NCBI RefSeq assembly: GCF_018402285.1
Contig: NZ_JAGYJH010000006.1
Location: 496,847-560,846, forward strand
Length of the DNA stretch: 64,000 nt
Direction of reading: 5' to 3'
Source: Hyphomonas sp.
GTDB lineage: Bacteria > Pseudomonadota > Alphaproteobacteria > Caulobacterales > Hyphomonadaceae
The notes beneath the pieces are model-generated. The model was not told the origin of the DNA. It saw only the letters and a program-made list of their open reading frames with translations, and did no database searches. Each line of letters begins with the position of its first letter. The stretch's first letter is position 1. Both the position numbers and the translations under genes were made by a program. Shown one piece after another: positions 42,331 through 50,798 of this stretch.

Positions 42331-43835
42331 CCCCGGAAACCCTCATCGCCGCCGCGCTTCTCCTGCCGCTGCTGATGGCGGCAGGCATCGCCGCCATGGG
42401 CAAGTTCCCCAATATCCGGGAAGGGGTAACGATCATCGGCTCGATGGCGCTGTTCGCGGTCGTTATCCAGCTGACCCTGCTTGTGTCATCGGGCGCGCGC
42501 CCTGAACTCTTCATCGGCGAAGCCGCGCCGGGCCTGTCCATTGCGTTCAAGCTGGAACCCCTCGGCGCCCTCTTTGCGGTGGTCGCCAGCGGCCTCTGGA
42601 TCGTGAACTCGTTCTATTCCATCGGCTACATGCGCGGGAACCGCGAACGTAACCAGACACGCTTCTATATCTGCTTTGCCATCGCCATCTGCGGCGCGAT
42701 GGGCGTTGCGATGGCCGGAAACCTCTTCACGCTCTTCATCTTCTACGAAGTCCTGACCCTTTCGACCTATCCGCTGGTGGCCCACAAGGGCGACGCGGCC
42801 GCCCAGCGCGGCGCGCGGATCTACCTCCTGACCCTCCTTGGCACTTCGATCGGCTTCTTCCTGACAGCGATCATGTGGACCTGGGTCGTGGCGGGTCAGC
42901 GGCTGGACTTCATCGATGGCGGCCTGCTCGCCACGGTCGAGATTTCGCCCGTGGTCGCCAGCGCGATCCTGCTGCTGTTTGTTTTCGGCATCGGCAAGGC
43001 GGCGCTGATGCCGTTCCATTTCTGGCTGCCCAACGCCATGGTGGCGCCGACACCGGTCTCGGCGCTGCTGCATGCCGTGGCGGTTGTGAAGGCGGGCGTG
43101 TTCACGGTGCTTAAGGTGTCGATGTACATCTTCGGCGCAGACCTGCTGAACGCCACGCCCTCTCGCGAATTCCTGATGGATGTGGCCTGTATCACCATCA
43201 TCGTGGCCTCGCTGATTGCGCTGACCAAGGACAATCTGAAAGCCCGCCTTGCCTATTCGACGATCGCCCAGCTCGCCTATGTGACGCTCGGCGCCATGCT
43301 GGCCGACAGGGCAGGCTTCATGGGGGGATCGTTGCAGATCGCCGCCCATGCCGCGGCCAAGATCACTCTGTTTATGTGTGCAGGCGCAATCTATGTGGCC
43401 ACCGGCCTGACCAACATCTCCGACATGCGCGGCCTCGGCCGGAAGATGCCGTGGATATTCGTCGCCTTCTTCGTGGCCTCGCTGTCGATCATCGGCGTCC
43501 CGCCCTTTGCGGGCGACTGGCCGAAGTATGAGCTGATGCAGGGCGCGGTTGACCGGGGCGCCGACTGGGTGCCGTTCATCCTGATCGCCTCGTCGGTCCT
43601 GAATATCGCCTATCTGCTGCCCATTGCGATCCTGGCTCTGATGCCGCCTGGGCCGGACGAACCTGTGAAGGAATTCAAACGGCCGGGCGGGGCGCCGGCG
43701 CTGACAGTGGCCGCGCCGGTATTTACCGCCTTCCTCTGCCTGATCCTTTTCCTGCTGGTCGGTCCGATCGGTGACTTCCTGTCGCCTGCGCTCGATGCGG
43801 CCACAACCACAGTCCAGGAGGCCGCGCTGCCATGA
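42327..43835 (+). CDS. Mrp-type antiporter large subunit, NuoL/M/N-like (second copy)
   Basis: A 502-aa homologue of the preceding gene product, also with an intact pathway: Glu141 in FIFYEVLTLSTYPL, GKAALMPFHFWLPNAMVAPTP with lysine and histidine, and HAAAKITLFMC. The SALLHAVAVVKAG stretch is closer to NuoL/NuoM than the first copy. Together with the first and third copies it gives the complex three putative proton channels. Confidence 0.9.
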   Translation: MTPETLIAAALLLPLLMAAGIAAMGKFPNIREGVTIIGSMALFAVVIQLTLLVSSGARPELFIGEAAPGLSIAFKLEPLGALFAVVASGLWIVNSFYSIGYMRGNRERNQTRFYICFAIAICGAMGVAMAGNLFTLFIFYEVLTLSTYPLVAHKGDAAAQRGARIYLLTLLGTSIGFFLTAIMWTWVVAGQRLDFIDGGLLATVEISPVVASAILLLFVFGIGKAALMPFHFWLPNAMVAPTPVSALLHAVAVVKAGVFTVLKVSMYIFGADLLNATPSREFLMDVACITIIVASLIALTKDNLKARLAYSTIAQLAYVTLGAMLADRAGFMGGSLQIAAHAAAKITLFMCAGAIYVATGLTNISDMRGLGRKMPWIFVAFFVASLSIIGVPPFAGDWPKYELMQGAVDRGADWVPFILIASSVLNIAYLLPIAILALMPPGPDEPVKEFKRPGGAPALTVAAPVFTAFLCLILFLLVGPIGDFLSPALDAATTTVQEAALP

Positions 43836-44275
43836 GCAACGACACGACCCCTCCGGTCCGGGATAATTCGGGCCGCTTCGTGAAAACGGCGGCCGAAAAG
43901 GTCAATGCCATGAGCCGGACACCGGATGACGGCATTCACCCGATGTCCCGCATCCTGTTCGGGTGGACCGAAGCCAAGGGCATTGGCGGGATCATCTTCT
44001 GGGGCATGGCGGGACTTTCGATTGTCCTTGTCCTGCTCGATCTGGTCATTGTGCGCCATGAGAAGATCGCCATTGCCAATTCGGTCGGCTTCTACGGCCT
44101 GTGGGGCTTTGCCGCCTTTTCCTTCGTCGTTCTGATGGGCTGGCCCCTCGGCCGCCTCCTGCGCCGGGACGAGAACTATTACGGCGATCTCAGCGGTCCT
44201 CCGGCCGACATTGATCCTGCCATTGCTGACCGTCTGAACGCCGGCGAGCCCAAAGCCTTTGAGGGAGAAGAATGA
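43832..44275 (+). CDS. Small two-helix membrane protein of the antiporter operon
   Basis: A 147-aa protein with a hydrophilic N-terminus (residues 1-50), two membrane helices (about 55-77 and 85-107) and an acidic C-terminal tail. It matches no Mrp subunit name I know. It overlaps both neighbouring large-subunit genes by 4 bp, so it is a fixed part of the operon and probably an accessory subunit or assembly factor. Confidence 0.78.
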   Translation: MSNDTTPPVRDNSGRFVKTAAEKVNAMSRTPDDGIHPMSRILFGWTEAKGIGGIIFWGMAGLSIVLVLLDLVIVRHEKIAIANSVGFYGLWGFAAFSFVVLMGWPLGRLLRRDENYYGDLSGPPADIDPAIADRLNAGEPKAFEGEE

Positions 44276-46050
44276 TGCCGGCCTGGCTTGCAGCCCTCAA
44301 TCCCGGCTGGCTGATGATCCTTGTGGGTCTCGTCGCCCTGTTCATTCCCTATCGTCAGGTCCGCCAGGTGCTGACCGTCGGCGCGCCGCTCGCCGCCATC
44401 GCCCTGCTGGTGATGGCGCCGCATGAAGTTGACCTGCTGACCGCCGAAGCGCTGGACATCACTTTCAGCTTCTACCGGGTCGACAGCCTGAACTTCATCT
44501 TCGGCCTCGCCTTCCTGATCGCCGCGCTGCTCAATGCGATCTACGCGCTGCACACCAACAATCCCCGTCAGGACGGTATGGCGCTCGCCTATGCGGGGGC
44601 TGCGGTCTCCGCATCGTTTGCGGGCGACCTGATGACGCTGTTCATCTTCTGGGAGCTGACTGCGATTACGTCGGTCTTCCTGATCCTGCAGGCGGGCACG
44701 CGCGCAGCCTACTTCGCGTCCATGCGCTATCTGGTGATCCAGATCCTGTCGGGCGTGATCCTTCTGGATGGCCTCTCCTATGTCTGGCGCTATAACGGCA
44801 CGCTCTCGCTGGAAGCCTTCCAGAGCTTCAGTGATCCGGGCGCGATCTACATTTTCATCGCCCTGGGCATCAAGGCGGCGTTCCCCTTCATGCATAACTG
44901 GCTTCAGGATTCTTATCCCAAGTCATCGGTTGTCGGCGCCGTGGTCCTCTCGGCCTTCACCACGAAGCTCGCCGTCTATGGCTTCGCGCGCCTCTTCCCG
45001 GGCTTTGACGCGCTGATCTGGATCGGCGCGATCATGACGATCTTCCCGGTCTTCTTTGCCGTGATCGAGAACGATCTGCGCCGCGTCCTGGCCTACTCGC
45101 TCAATAACCAGGTCGGGTTCATGATCTGCGCCATCGGAGTAGGCGCGGTGGGCGTGGGCAATCCGCTCGCGCTCAACGGCGCCAGCGCTCATGCCTTTGT
45201 GCACATCATCTACAAGGCGCTGCTGTTTATGAGCATGGGCGCGGTCCTCTACAGGACCGGAACCACCAAGGCCTCCGAGCTTGGCGGGCTTTACCGCTCG
45301 ATGCCCTGGACAACGCTGTTCTGCATTATCGGCGGCCTGTCGATTTCGGCGTTCCCGCTCTTCTCCGGCTTCGTTGCCAAGTCGCTCACCATGAGCGCGG
45401 TCGCCTATGAGGGCGTCTCGGATGCCGGGATGGTCGTGGTCTGGCTGATGCTGCTCTTTGCCTCGGCCGGTGTGCTCGAGCATTCGGGCATCAAGATCCC
45501 GTACTTTGCCTTCTTCGGACACGACAGCGGCAAGCGCGTGAAGGAAGCCCCCTTCAACATGCTGCTTGCCATGGGCATGGCAGCCTTCCTCTGCATCGCA
45601 GTCGGCCTGCCTGCCATCGTTCCCGGCTTTGGCTATCAGTGGCTCTACAGCCTCCTGCCATACCCCATAGAGGCGGCGAGTTATCAGCCCTTCACGCTGG
45701 AACACATCCTCACCCAGATGCAGCTGCTTGTGCTGGCGACGTTCGCCTTCATCCTGCTCAAGCGTTTTGCGCTCTATCCGGCAGAAAAGCCCGGTACGAT
45801 CCTCGATACCGACTGGTTCTACCGCAAGGCCGGTTATGGCTTTGTCCAATGGTCGGGCACGGTCTGGGGCAAGATGGGACCGGCGACATCCAGCCTGTTC
45901 GCGCGCTTCTCGGAACGGGCCTACAAACGGCTTGAATCGGCCTTCAGTCCGCGGGGCGAGATCGCGCGGGGCGGTCTTTCCGGCGGGGCCACAGTGTGGA
46001 CTGCGGTGATCCTGGCGGCGGTGCTGCTCTTGTCCTTCCTGTCGGGCTGA
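44272..46050 (+). CDS. Mrp-type antiporter large subunit, NuoL-like (third copy, longest)
   Basis: A 592-aa protein of the same superfamily with Glu128 in FIFWELTAITSVF, IKAAFPFMHNWLQDSYPKSS and the lysine in HIIYKALLFMSMG. Beyond the 14-helix core it has a C-terminal extension with an amphipathic stretch (TDWFYRKAGYGFVQWSG) and a last helix at about 572-590, a layout recalling NuoL/MrpA piston regions. It ends the operon; a hairpin at 46057-46081 follows. Confidence 0.9.
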   Translation: MMPAWLAALNPGWLMILVGLVALFIPYRQVRQVLTVGAPLAAIALLVMAPHEVDLLTAEALDITFSFYRVDSLNFIFGLAFLIAALLNAIYALHTNNPRQDGMALAYAGAAVSASFAGDLMTLFIFWELTAITSVFLILQAGTRAAYFASMRYLVIQILSGVILLDGLSYVWRYNGTLSLEAFQSFSDPGAIYIFIALGIKAAFPFMHNWLQDSYPKSSVVGAVVLSAFTTKLAVYGFARLFPGFDALIWIGAIMTIFPVFFAVIENDLRRVLAYSLNNQVGFMICAIGVGAVGVGNPLALNGASAHAFVHIIYKALLFMSMGAVLYRTGTTKASELGGLYRSMPWTTLFCIIGGLSISAFPLFSGFVAKSLTMSAVAYEGVSDAGMVVVWLMLLFASAGVLEHSGIKIPYFAFFGHDSGKRVKEAPFNMLLAMGMAAFLCIAVGLPAIVPGFGYQWLYSLLPYPIEAASYQPFTLEHILTQMQLLVLATFAFILLKRFALYPAEKPGTILDTDWFYRKAGYGFVQWSGTVWGKMGPATSSLFARFSERAYKRLESAFSPRGEIARGGLSGGATVWTAVILAAVLLLSFLSG

Positions 46051-46056
46051 TGCCAT

Positions 46057-46081
46057 GGCTGGCCGGCTGGTCCGGCCAGCC
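46057..46081 (+). terminator. GC-rich hairpin after the Mrp operon
   Basis: GGCTGGCCGG (46057-46066) and CCGGCCAGCC (46072-46081) form a perfect 10-bp stem with a 5-nt loop, beginning 6 bp after the last stop codon. No U-tract follows, so it may be a weak terminator or an mRNA-stabilising 3' structure. Confidence 0.5.
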
Positions 46082-46218
46082 TGCGCAGTTCAAAAAGGCA
46101 GCAGACAGCCCGAATAAACCTCGTGCGAAGTCGCGCCGTTCGTCAGTGTCTGAATTTCTGTATTTGATGTTTGTCTTTGCTGGCATACGCTTGGCAAGTA
46201 ATCGTTGGGGTGCAGCTA

Positions 46219-46632
46219 ATGTCGGAAGAAGATGGCGCATCGGTCAAATCGGGCGATTTCGTAGCATATGCTGCAGAAATCGTGGCCGCCTATGTACGCA
46301 ACAACACGGTCGCGACGTCCGAACTGCCTGAGCTGATTCGCAATGTTCACCGCTCTCTGGTGGAGCTGGGAGACCCTGTTGCCGAGCCCGAAAGGCTCAA
46401 ACCTGCCGTTTCCGTCAAGAAATCCATCCATCCTGACTACCTGATCTGCCTGGAAGACGGGCTGAAGTTCAAATCCCTCAAGCGCCACCTCAGGTCGAAG
46501 TATGACCTGTCTCCGGACGCGTATCGGCAGAAGTGGGGTCTGCCGGCAGACTATCCGATGGTCGCGCCGGGTTATTCAGCACAGCGCTCAAAGCTCGCAA
46601 AGAAAATGGGCCTCGGCCGGCAGAGCCGCTAA
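46219..46632 (+). CDS. mucR: MucR/Ros family transcriptional regulator
   Basis: A 137-aa DNA-binding regulator of the prokaryotic zinc-finger family that, in Alphaproteobacteria, controls envelope, exopolysaccharide and cell-cycle genes and behaves as an AT-rich-DNA-binding nucleoid-like protein. The family core is clear: SVKKSIHPDYLICLEDG, KFKSLKRHLRSKYDLSPDAYR, WGLPADYPMVAPGYS. Compared with Ros, the second zinc ligand position is Asp (CLED) and the fourth is Lys (RHLRSKY). The ATG at 46219 has GGGG 8 nt upstream. Confidence 0.93.
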   Translation: MSEEDGASVKSGDFVAYAAEIVAAYVRNNTVATSELPELIRNVHRSLVELGDPVAEPERLKPAVSVKKSIHPDYLICLEDGLKFKSLKRHLRSKYDLSPDAYRQKWGLPADYPMVAPGYSAQRSKLAKKMGLGRQSR

Positions 46633-46711
46633 GAATAATCAAAGAAAAACCGCTTCGTTGCGCAGTCGAAACGAAATATTTCGATAATCTGTGTTAACAA
46701 ATTGCTGCGTT

Positions 46712-46763
46712 GACTCTTGATCCCGGAGTCCACTCGCGCGATAGGTGATTCTTACGAATCACC
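46712..46763. promoter_or_regulatory. Cluster of four GANTC sites with an 8-bp inverted repeat
   Basis: GACTC (46712-46716), GAGTC (46726-46730), GATTC (46747-46751) and GAATC (46756-46760) lie within 49 bp just upstream of the PAS protein start codon. The last two are inside a perfect inverted repeat, GGTGATTC-TTAC-GAATCACC (46744-46763). GANTC is the target of the CcrM methyltransferase of cell-cycle-regulated Alphaproteobacteria. The arrangement suggests methylation-sensitive transcription; no clear sigma-70 boxes are visible. Confidence 0.6.
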
Positions 46764-46779
46764 GCGGGGGTGGCGAGTT

Positions 46780-47280
46780 ATGCGTCAACAGAATGTTTTT
46801 TCAGGCGTCACCGATGCCCATGAGGTGCTGATCGGGCACTGGCAGTCACGCCGTGACGGCGAGGGCCGCGTCTCCAGAGACAGCATCGACCCCGGCGCTC
46901 TGCGCAGCGCGCTGGCCTGCATTTCCATCGTGGAAGTGGATGAAAGCGGTGAAAGCCGCTTCCGGATCGCGGGGTCGCGGCTGCGCGAGATCTTCGGGAT
47001 GGAGGTTCGCGGCATGCGCGTGGCCGAGATCGCCGGCGCCCATGGCGAATGCTATGTCCTCGGCCTCTCTGCGGCGCTGGAGCGGGGCGAGCCGGTTGGC
47101 GGCGTCATCGAGATTGGCGGCCGCATCCATGCCTGGCTGAGGCTTCCGCTGGCAGGCGAGGACGGGCAGCTTAACCAGGTCCTGTGTCACGACGAGCTGC
47201 TGCCGAGCCGCCGCATGCTCCGGCCACTCCCCCAGGATGGGGGCCTTATCGGGCATCCCAGGCCGCGCTACGCTGCCTGA
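46780..47280 (+). CDS. PAS-domain protein (PAS_5 type)
   Basis: A 166-aa soluble protein built around one PAS-like domain: VLIGHWQSRRDGEGRVSRDSI at the start, then ISIVEVDESGESRFRIAGSRLREIFGMEVRGM, the hallmark of the alphaproteobacterial PAS_5 family (F-R-x-x-G-S-x-L-x-x-x-F-G). No output domain is attached, so it likely signals through a partner. In Caulobacter relatives similar proteins are tied to cell-cycle control, an inference here supported by the GANTC cluster upstream. Start at ATG 46780; a longer frame to 46717 would cross that cluster. Confidence 0.82.
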   Translation: MRQQNVFSGVTDAHEVLIGHWQSRRDGEGRVSRDSIDPGALRSALACISIVEVDESGESRFRIAGSRLREIFGMEVRGMRVAEIAGAHGECYVLGLSAALERGEPVGGVIEIGGRIHAWLRLPLAGEDGQLNQVLCHDELLPSRRMLRPLPQDGGLIGHPRPRYAA

Positions 47281-47339
47281 TCCCGGCTTTTGCGGGCCAT
47301 ATGCCGGCCACTACAGGAAAGTCGTGGCGATGATGCCTG

Positions 47340-47768
47340 TCAGGGCGCCAGCGCAGCGGACGCATCCTTCCGGATACGGGCCAGCATCGAGGCCAGCCCA
47401 TTGGAGCGCTGCGCCGTCAGGGCGCCCTTGACGCCAATCTCATCGAGCAGGCTTTCTGCATCGAACTCGGCCGCTTCTTTCAGCTCCGCTCCGGCGTAAA
47501 GCCTGATCAGGAGCGCGATCAGACCGGACACGATGATGGCATCGGATTCAGCGCGCAGGCCAAGTTGCTCGCCGGTCACATCGGTGACCATCCAGACCTG
47601 AGACGCGCAGCCCCGCACCCGCGTATCTTCCGTCCGCTCATCGCCGTTCAGCGGAGGATTGTTTTTCCCAAGGTCGATGATGTGGGCATACCGGGCTTCC
47701 CAGTCCTCCAGCCAGGAGAACTCTTCGCGGATTTCGTCGGCAGCTCTTTTTATGCTCATGGCCGTCAT
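47340..47768 (-). CDS. sufE: Cysteine desulfuration protein SufE
   Basis: Accepts persulfide sulfur from SufS for Fe-S cluster assembly. The 142-aa protein shows the SufE fold with the active-site cysteine in RVRGCASQVW and downstream HGKGxxx-like features (ALLIRLYAG). The start may be ATG 47768 or 47759 (MSIKRAADEI). No other suf genes are in the window. A strong terminator ends only 18 bp upstream of its start, leaving little room for an ordinary promoter. Confidence 0.92.
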   Translation of the reverse strand: MTAMSIKRAADEIREEFSWLEDWEARYAHIIDLGKNNPPLNGDERTEDTRVRGCASQVWMVTDVTGEQLGLRAESDAIIVSGLIALLIRLYAGAELKEAAEFDAESLLDEIGVKGALTAQRSNGLASMLARIRKDASAALAP

Positions 47769-47785
47769 CTGGGCCCGTTGCGCCA

Positions 47786-47819
47786 AAAAATAAACCCCGG
47801 CGTGGTGTCACGCCGGGGT
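47786..47819 (-). terminator. Strong intrinsic terminator after the secreted-protein gene
   Basis: ACCCCGGCGTG (47794-47804) and CACGCCGGGGT (47809-47819) form an 11-bp perfect stem with a 4-nt loop. On the minus strand it is followed by TTTATTTTTT (47784-47793), a textbook U-tract. It ends the gene at 47846-48820. Confidence 0.93.
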
Positions 47820-47845
47820 CTGGACTTCGAAATGGGGCGCGAGGC

Positions 47846-48820
47846 TTATTTGTAAACGGCGCCGAGACAGTCTGCGATCTCTGCCAGCGCATGCTGGCTG
47901 ATGCAGTGGGGAACCTCGTATTCCTGGCCCACACCGGCAACGCAGCCCTGCAGCTGCAGGTTCTGCATCTTCATGCAGCTCTGGACGCTGGGCTCCAGCA
48001 TCACGCGGCTCAGCCTGGCTTCGTCGACCGCATCAGCGCCAAGAATGCGCAGGGCGGCAACAGAGGCGATCTGGTTAGCCACAGGCTCCTTGCCGTATTT
48101 CACTTTCTGCTTTCCGCCCGTGAAGCCGCCGGTCAGGAAGCTCGGCAGGCGCACAGCCGTCGCAACGTCAGAGGCGGCGACGACAGCGGTCGTCACGCCG
48201 GCCGCGTTTGTTTCCGACAGCGGGGTTGCGCCATTGGGCGCCACCAGGGCCGCGAGAATGAGATTGTCGGCTGCCTGGCCCTTGCCCTGCAGGACTTTCA
48301 CGGTCTCGGCGCGCTGGCCGCCATTGCGGATACGTGACTTCGCCCAGCCATAGCCCTGCAGCGAGTAGCCCTGTTCCTTGACCATGGCGGCGTTGGAATA
48401 AAGCCGCGCAAGGTCTGCATCGGTCACCGCGATCGCCGTGCCTACAGCGTCGTCTCCGCCCTTCAGCGAGCGGGCATAGCCCCCACCGCTGGCAAAGCTG
48501 CCAACCACGCGGTCGCGGCCATAGTAGGCTTCGATGTCGCGCACATTGGCGCGGAAGTCGGGGTCCTGCGAGGCAACAAGAGCGGAGTAGGAGATCCAGC
48601 CGCGCGTCAGCTGGTCGGCGTTGTAGGAGCCGAGCGTGGCAAGGGCATCGTCGATATCGGTCGTCGATTTGAACGGCTTGCCGCCCACTTCATCGGCATC
48701 GGACTGGTAGGTCATGTAGACGGCGGCTTTTTCAGAAACCGGGTCCTTGCCTTGAGCTGTCGAAATGCCTGTCAGTCCCGAAACTGCCAGAACCGCAGCG
48801 AACACGCGCATTGCAGCCAT
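47846..48820 (-). CDS. Secreted protein of unknown function
   Basis: A 324-aa protein with a signal peptide (MAAMRVFAAVLAVSGLTGISTAQ) and a mature Ala/Gly-rich domain. Recognisable stretches are RGWISYSALVASQDPDFRANVR, YYGRDRVVGSFASGGGYARSLKG and, near the C-terminus, four cysteines (VQSCMKMQNLQLQGC, VPHCISQHALAEIADC) suited to two disulfides, consistent with export. The family appears restricted to Hyphomonadaceae/Caulobacterales-like bacteria as far as I know; function unknown. The ATG at 48820 has GGAG 8 nt upstream. It is monocistronic, with its own strong terminator. Confidence 0.75.
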   Translation of the reverse strand: MAAMRVFAAVLAVSGLTGISTAQGKDPVSEKAAVYMTYQSDADEVGGKPFKSTTDIDDALATLGSYNADQLTRGWISYSALVASQDPDFRANVRDIEAYYGRDRVVGSFASGGGYARSLKGGDDAVGTAIAVTDADLARLYSNAAMVKEQGYSLQGYGWAKSRIRNGGQRAETVKVLQGKGQAADNLILAALVAPNGATPLSETNAAGVTTAVVAASDVATAVRLPSFLTGGFTGGKQKVKYGKEPVANQIASVAALRILGADAVDEARLSRVMLEPSVQSCMKMQNLQLQGCVAGVGQEYEVPHCISQHALAEIADCLGAVYK

Positions 48821-48968
48821 GTTATTCTCTCCCTCACGCGACACGCGATAGTGATGCCTGAACTTCCCTGACGGGGGAACCTCACCTTGTCTGTTTGCCG
48901 CATTACAAATACAGCAGGTGATCGTTCTGGCAGAAAATGCCTAATAAATCTCTCTGGGGTGTTAACGC

Positions 48969-50570
48969 TTGGACCCCCGTATGTCGCAGAAGCGATTACA
49001 GTTTGTCCATGTTGCCTGGCTCGCCTTGTGCGCCGGCAGCGGCCTTGCGGGCCTGATCGCAGGCGCGCCCATGTGGCCGGCGCTCGCGCTGGCGCTTGCC
49101 GCGAGCCTTCCTGCCCTGGCCGGAATCGCGCTTCCGGCAGGCGACACGCTCTGGCGCGGTCTGCTCGTCATCTCCTGGACAGGTATCGCGCTCGCGGGCC
49201 TCGTGCTCAGCGGCGGCGGCATGTCCCCCCTTACGGTCTTGCTGATCGCTGCCCCGCTTGCCGGATTGCTGGCGGGCGCCCGCCGCATGGCAGCGGAGGC
49301 AGGCGTGTTTGCCGCCTTTGCCCTGTTCCTTGTCCTGGTCGCGGGCGGGGCAGGCTGGCTGCCACAGGCGCCTGACTGGGCAGCCGCGATGGCCGCGCCC
49401 TTTGCTTTTTCCGGGCTCGTCGTCTCTGCGCTGATGGTCTGGATGCTGGTGCGCTCGGGTATGGCTGAAACGACCGGGCCGCCACAAGCCGGGGAAAGCT
49501 CCGGTCTGCCCCTGACCGCGTCATCTGCCCGCCTGCCGGTCCCGCAAATGCCCGGGCGCGGCGTGACCCTGATCGATGTCACACCGGAAGGCCGGGTCCG
49601 CGCAGTGGCCGGTGACGCCTGTGGCCTGACCGGGATGCGTCCCGGCGCAGCGCTGGCAGCTCTCTTCGCCGAGGACGGCGCCCCGGAGGGCCTCGGCCTG
49701 CCCGATTGCCGCGTAAGCGGCGAAGCCACGCTGGTTTCGGGCCAACGCGTTCTGTTGATTGCCGAGACGGGCGCGGCCGGAACCGCAATCGTCCTCTTCT
49801 CCCCGCCCGACAGCCTCGCCGATCCTGCAAAAGACGCCCGCGCGGCCTACGAAGCCGAGCTGCAGAAGCGCACAGCTTTCTTCGCCTCTCTCGGGCATGA
49901 CCTGCGCACCCCCCTGCATGCCATCCTCGGCTATGCGGAGATCATGCAGGCAGAGCTCATGGGCCCGATGCCGGAAGTCTATGCAGACTATCCCTCCATC
50001 ATTCACGAGAGCGGCACCGATCTGCTCCTCCTTGTCGATGACATCCTGGATCTGGCCCGCTCCGAAGCCGGTCAGCCCCGGCTTGATCCGGAACCCGTCG
50101 ACCTGTCTGCATCCGCCGAATCGGTAATGCGCCAGCTCAAAGGCCATGCCGACCGGGCCGGGGTCACGCTCAAGCTGAAATCCCAGGACGAGGCGTGGGC
50201 GGAGGCGGACGCGCGCGCCGTGCGCCAGATCTGGCAGAACCTTGTCTCCAACGCGATCAAGTATTCCGGGAGCGGCAAGACCGTCACCCTCGAAACCCGG
50301 ATCGAAGGGGGCGCTGCCATTCTCAGCGTCCAGGACCGGGGCGCGGGCATTCCGGCAGCCGACCTTTCCCGCCTCACCGAGCCTTTCGCGCAGGCAGCGG
50401 GCGCCAAGCCGGGCACAGGCCTTGGCCTGTCAGTTGTCCGGCGCTTCGCCGAGTTGCATGGCGGCGAGCTCCGGTTGAGCTCGAAACCCGGACGGGGAAC
50501 CCGCGCCGAGGTGATCCTGCCGCGCGCCAGCGAGGCGGACCTGATGCCGCTCGACGAAGCGGCCGAATAG
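48969..50570 (+). CDS. Membrane-bound sensor histidine kinase
   Basis: A 533-aa kinase with about six N-terminal helices (10-165), a linker with a possible divergent PAS-like domain (196-280), and a DHp/CA core. The phosphoacceptor is His310 in FFASLGHDLRTPLHAIL; the ATPase boxes are WQNLVSNAIKYS (N), VQDRGAGIP (G1) and PGTGLGLSVV (G2). No response regulator gene is adjacent, so it is an orphan. The start may be TTG 48969 (preceded by GGGG at 9 nt) or ATG 48981. It is divergent from the secreted-protein gene. Confidence 0.92.
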   Translation: MDPRMSQKRLQFVHVAWLALCAGSGLAGLIAGAPMWPALALALAASLPALAGIALPAGDTLWRGLLVISWTGIALAGLVLSGGGMSPLTVLLIAAPLAGLLAGARRMAAEAGVFAAFALFLVLVAGGAGWLPQAPDWAAAMAAPFAFSGLVVSALMVWMLVRSGMAETTGPPQAGESSGLPLTASSARLPVPQMPGRGVTLIDVTPEGRVRAVAGDACGLTGMRPGAALAALFAEDGAPEGLGLPDCRVSGEATLVSGQRVLLIAETGAAGTAIVLFSPPDSLADPAKDARAAYEAELQKRTAFFASLGHDLRTPLHAILGYAEIMQAELMGPMPEVYADYPSIIHESGTDLLLLVDDILDLARSEAGQPRLDPEPVDLSASAESVMRQLKGHADRAGVTLKLKSQDEAWAEADARAVRQIWQNLVSNAIKYSGSGKTVTLETRIEGGAAILSVQDRGAGIPAADLSRLTEPFAQAAGAKPGTGLGLSVVRRFAELHGGELRLSSKPGRGTRAEVILPRASEADLMPLDEAAE

Positions 50571-50798
50571 GCGCGCCAGACAGTCTCCCCATCCGCCGTC
50601 AAAGTTTAAGTTATGTCCGCCACCTGCTGTCGCCAGCGTGCCTGCACTGCGCAGAGGACCGGGCCTGACGTCGGGGGCGCCTGGCGGACGCATGGGGCCT
50701 TTCGTCTGCCATCCGGGGCCACCCAAGAAACCGGTGGCCTCGCCCTGCGAAGCGTGTAACGCTCGGACAATTATCATCGTCCAAAGGGGTATCCCGAA

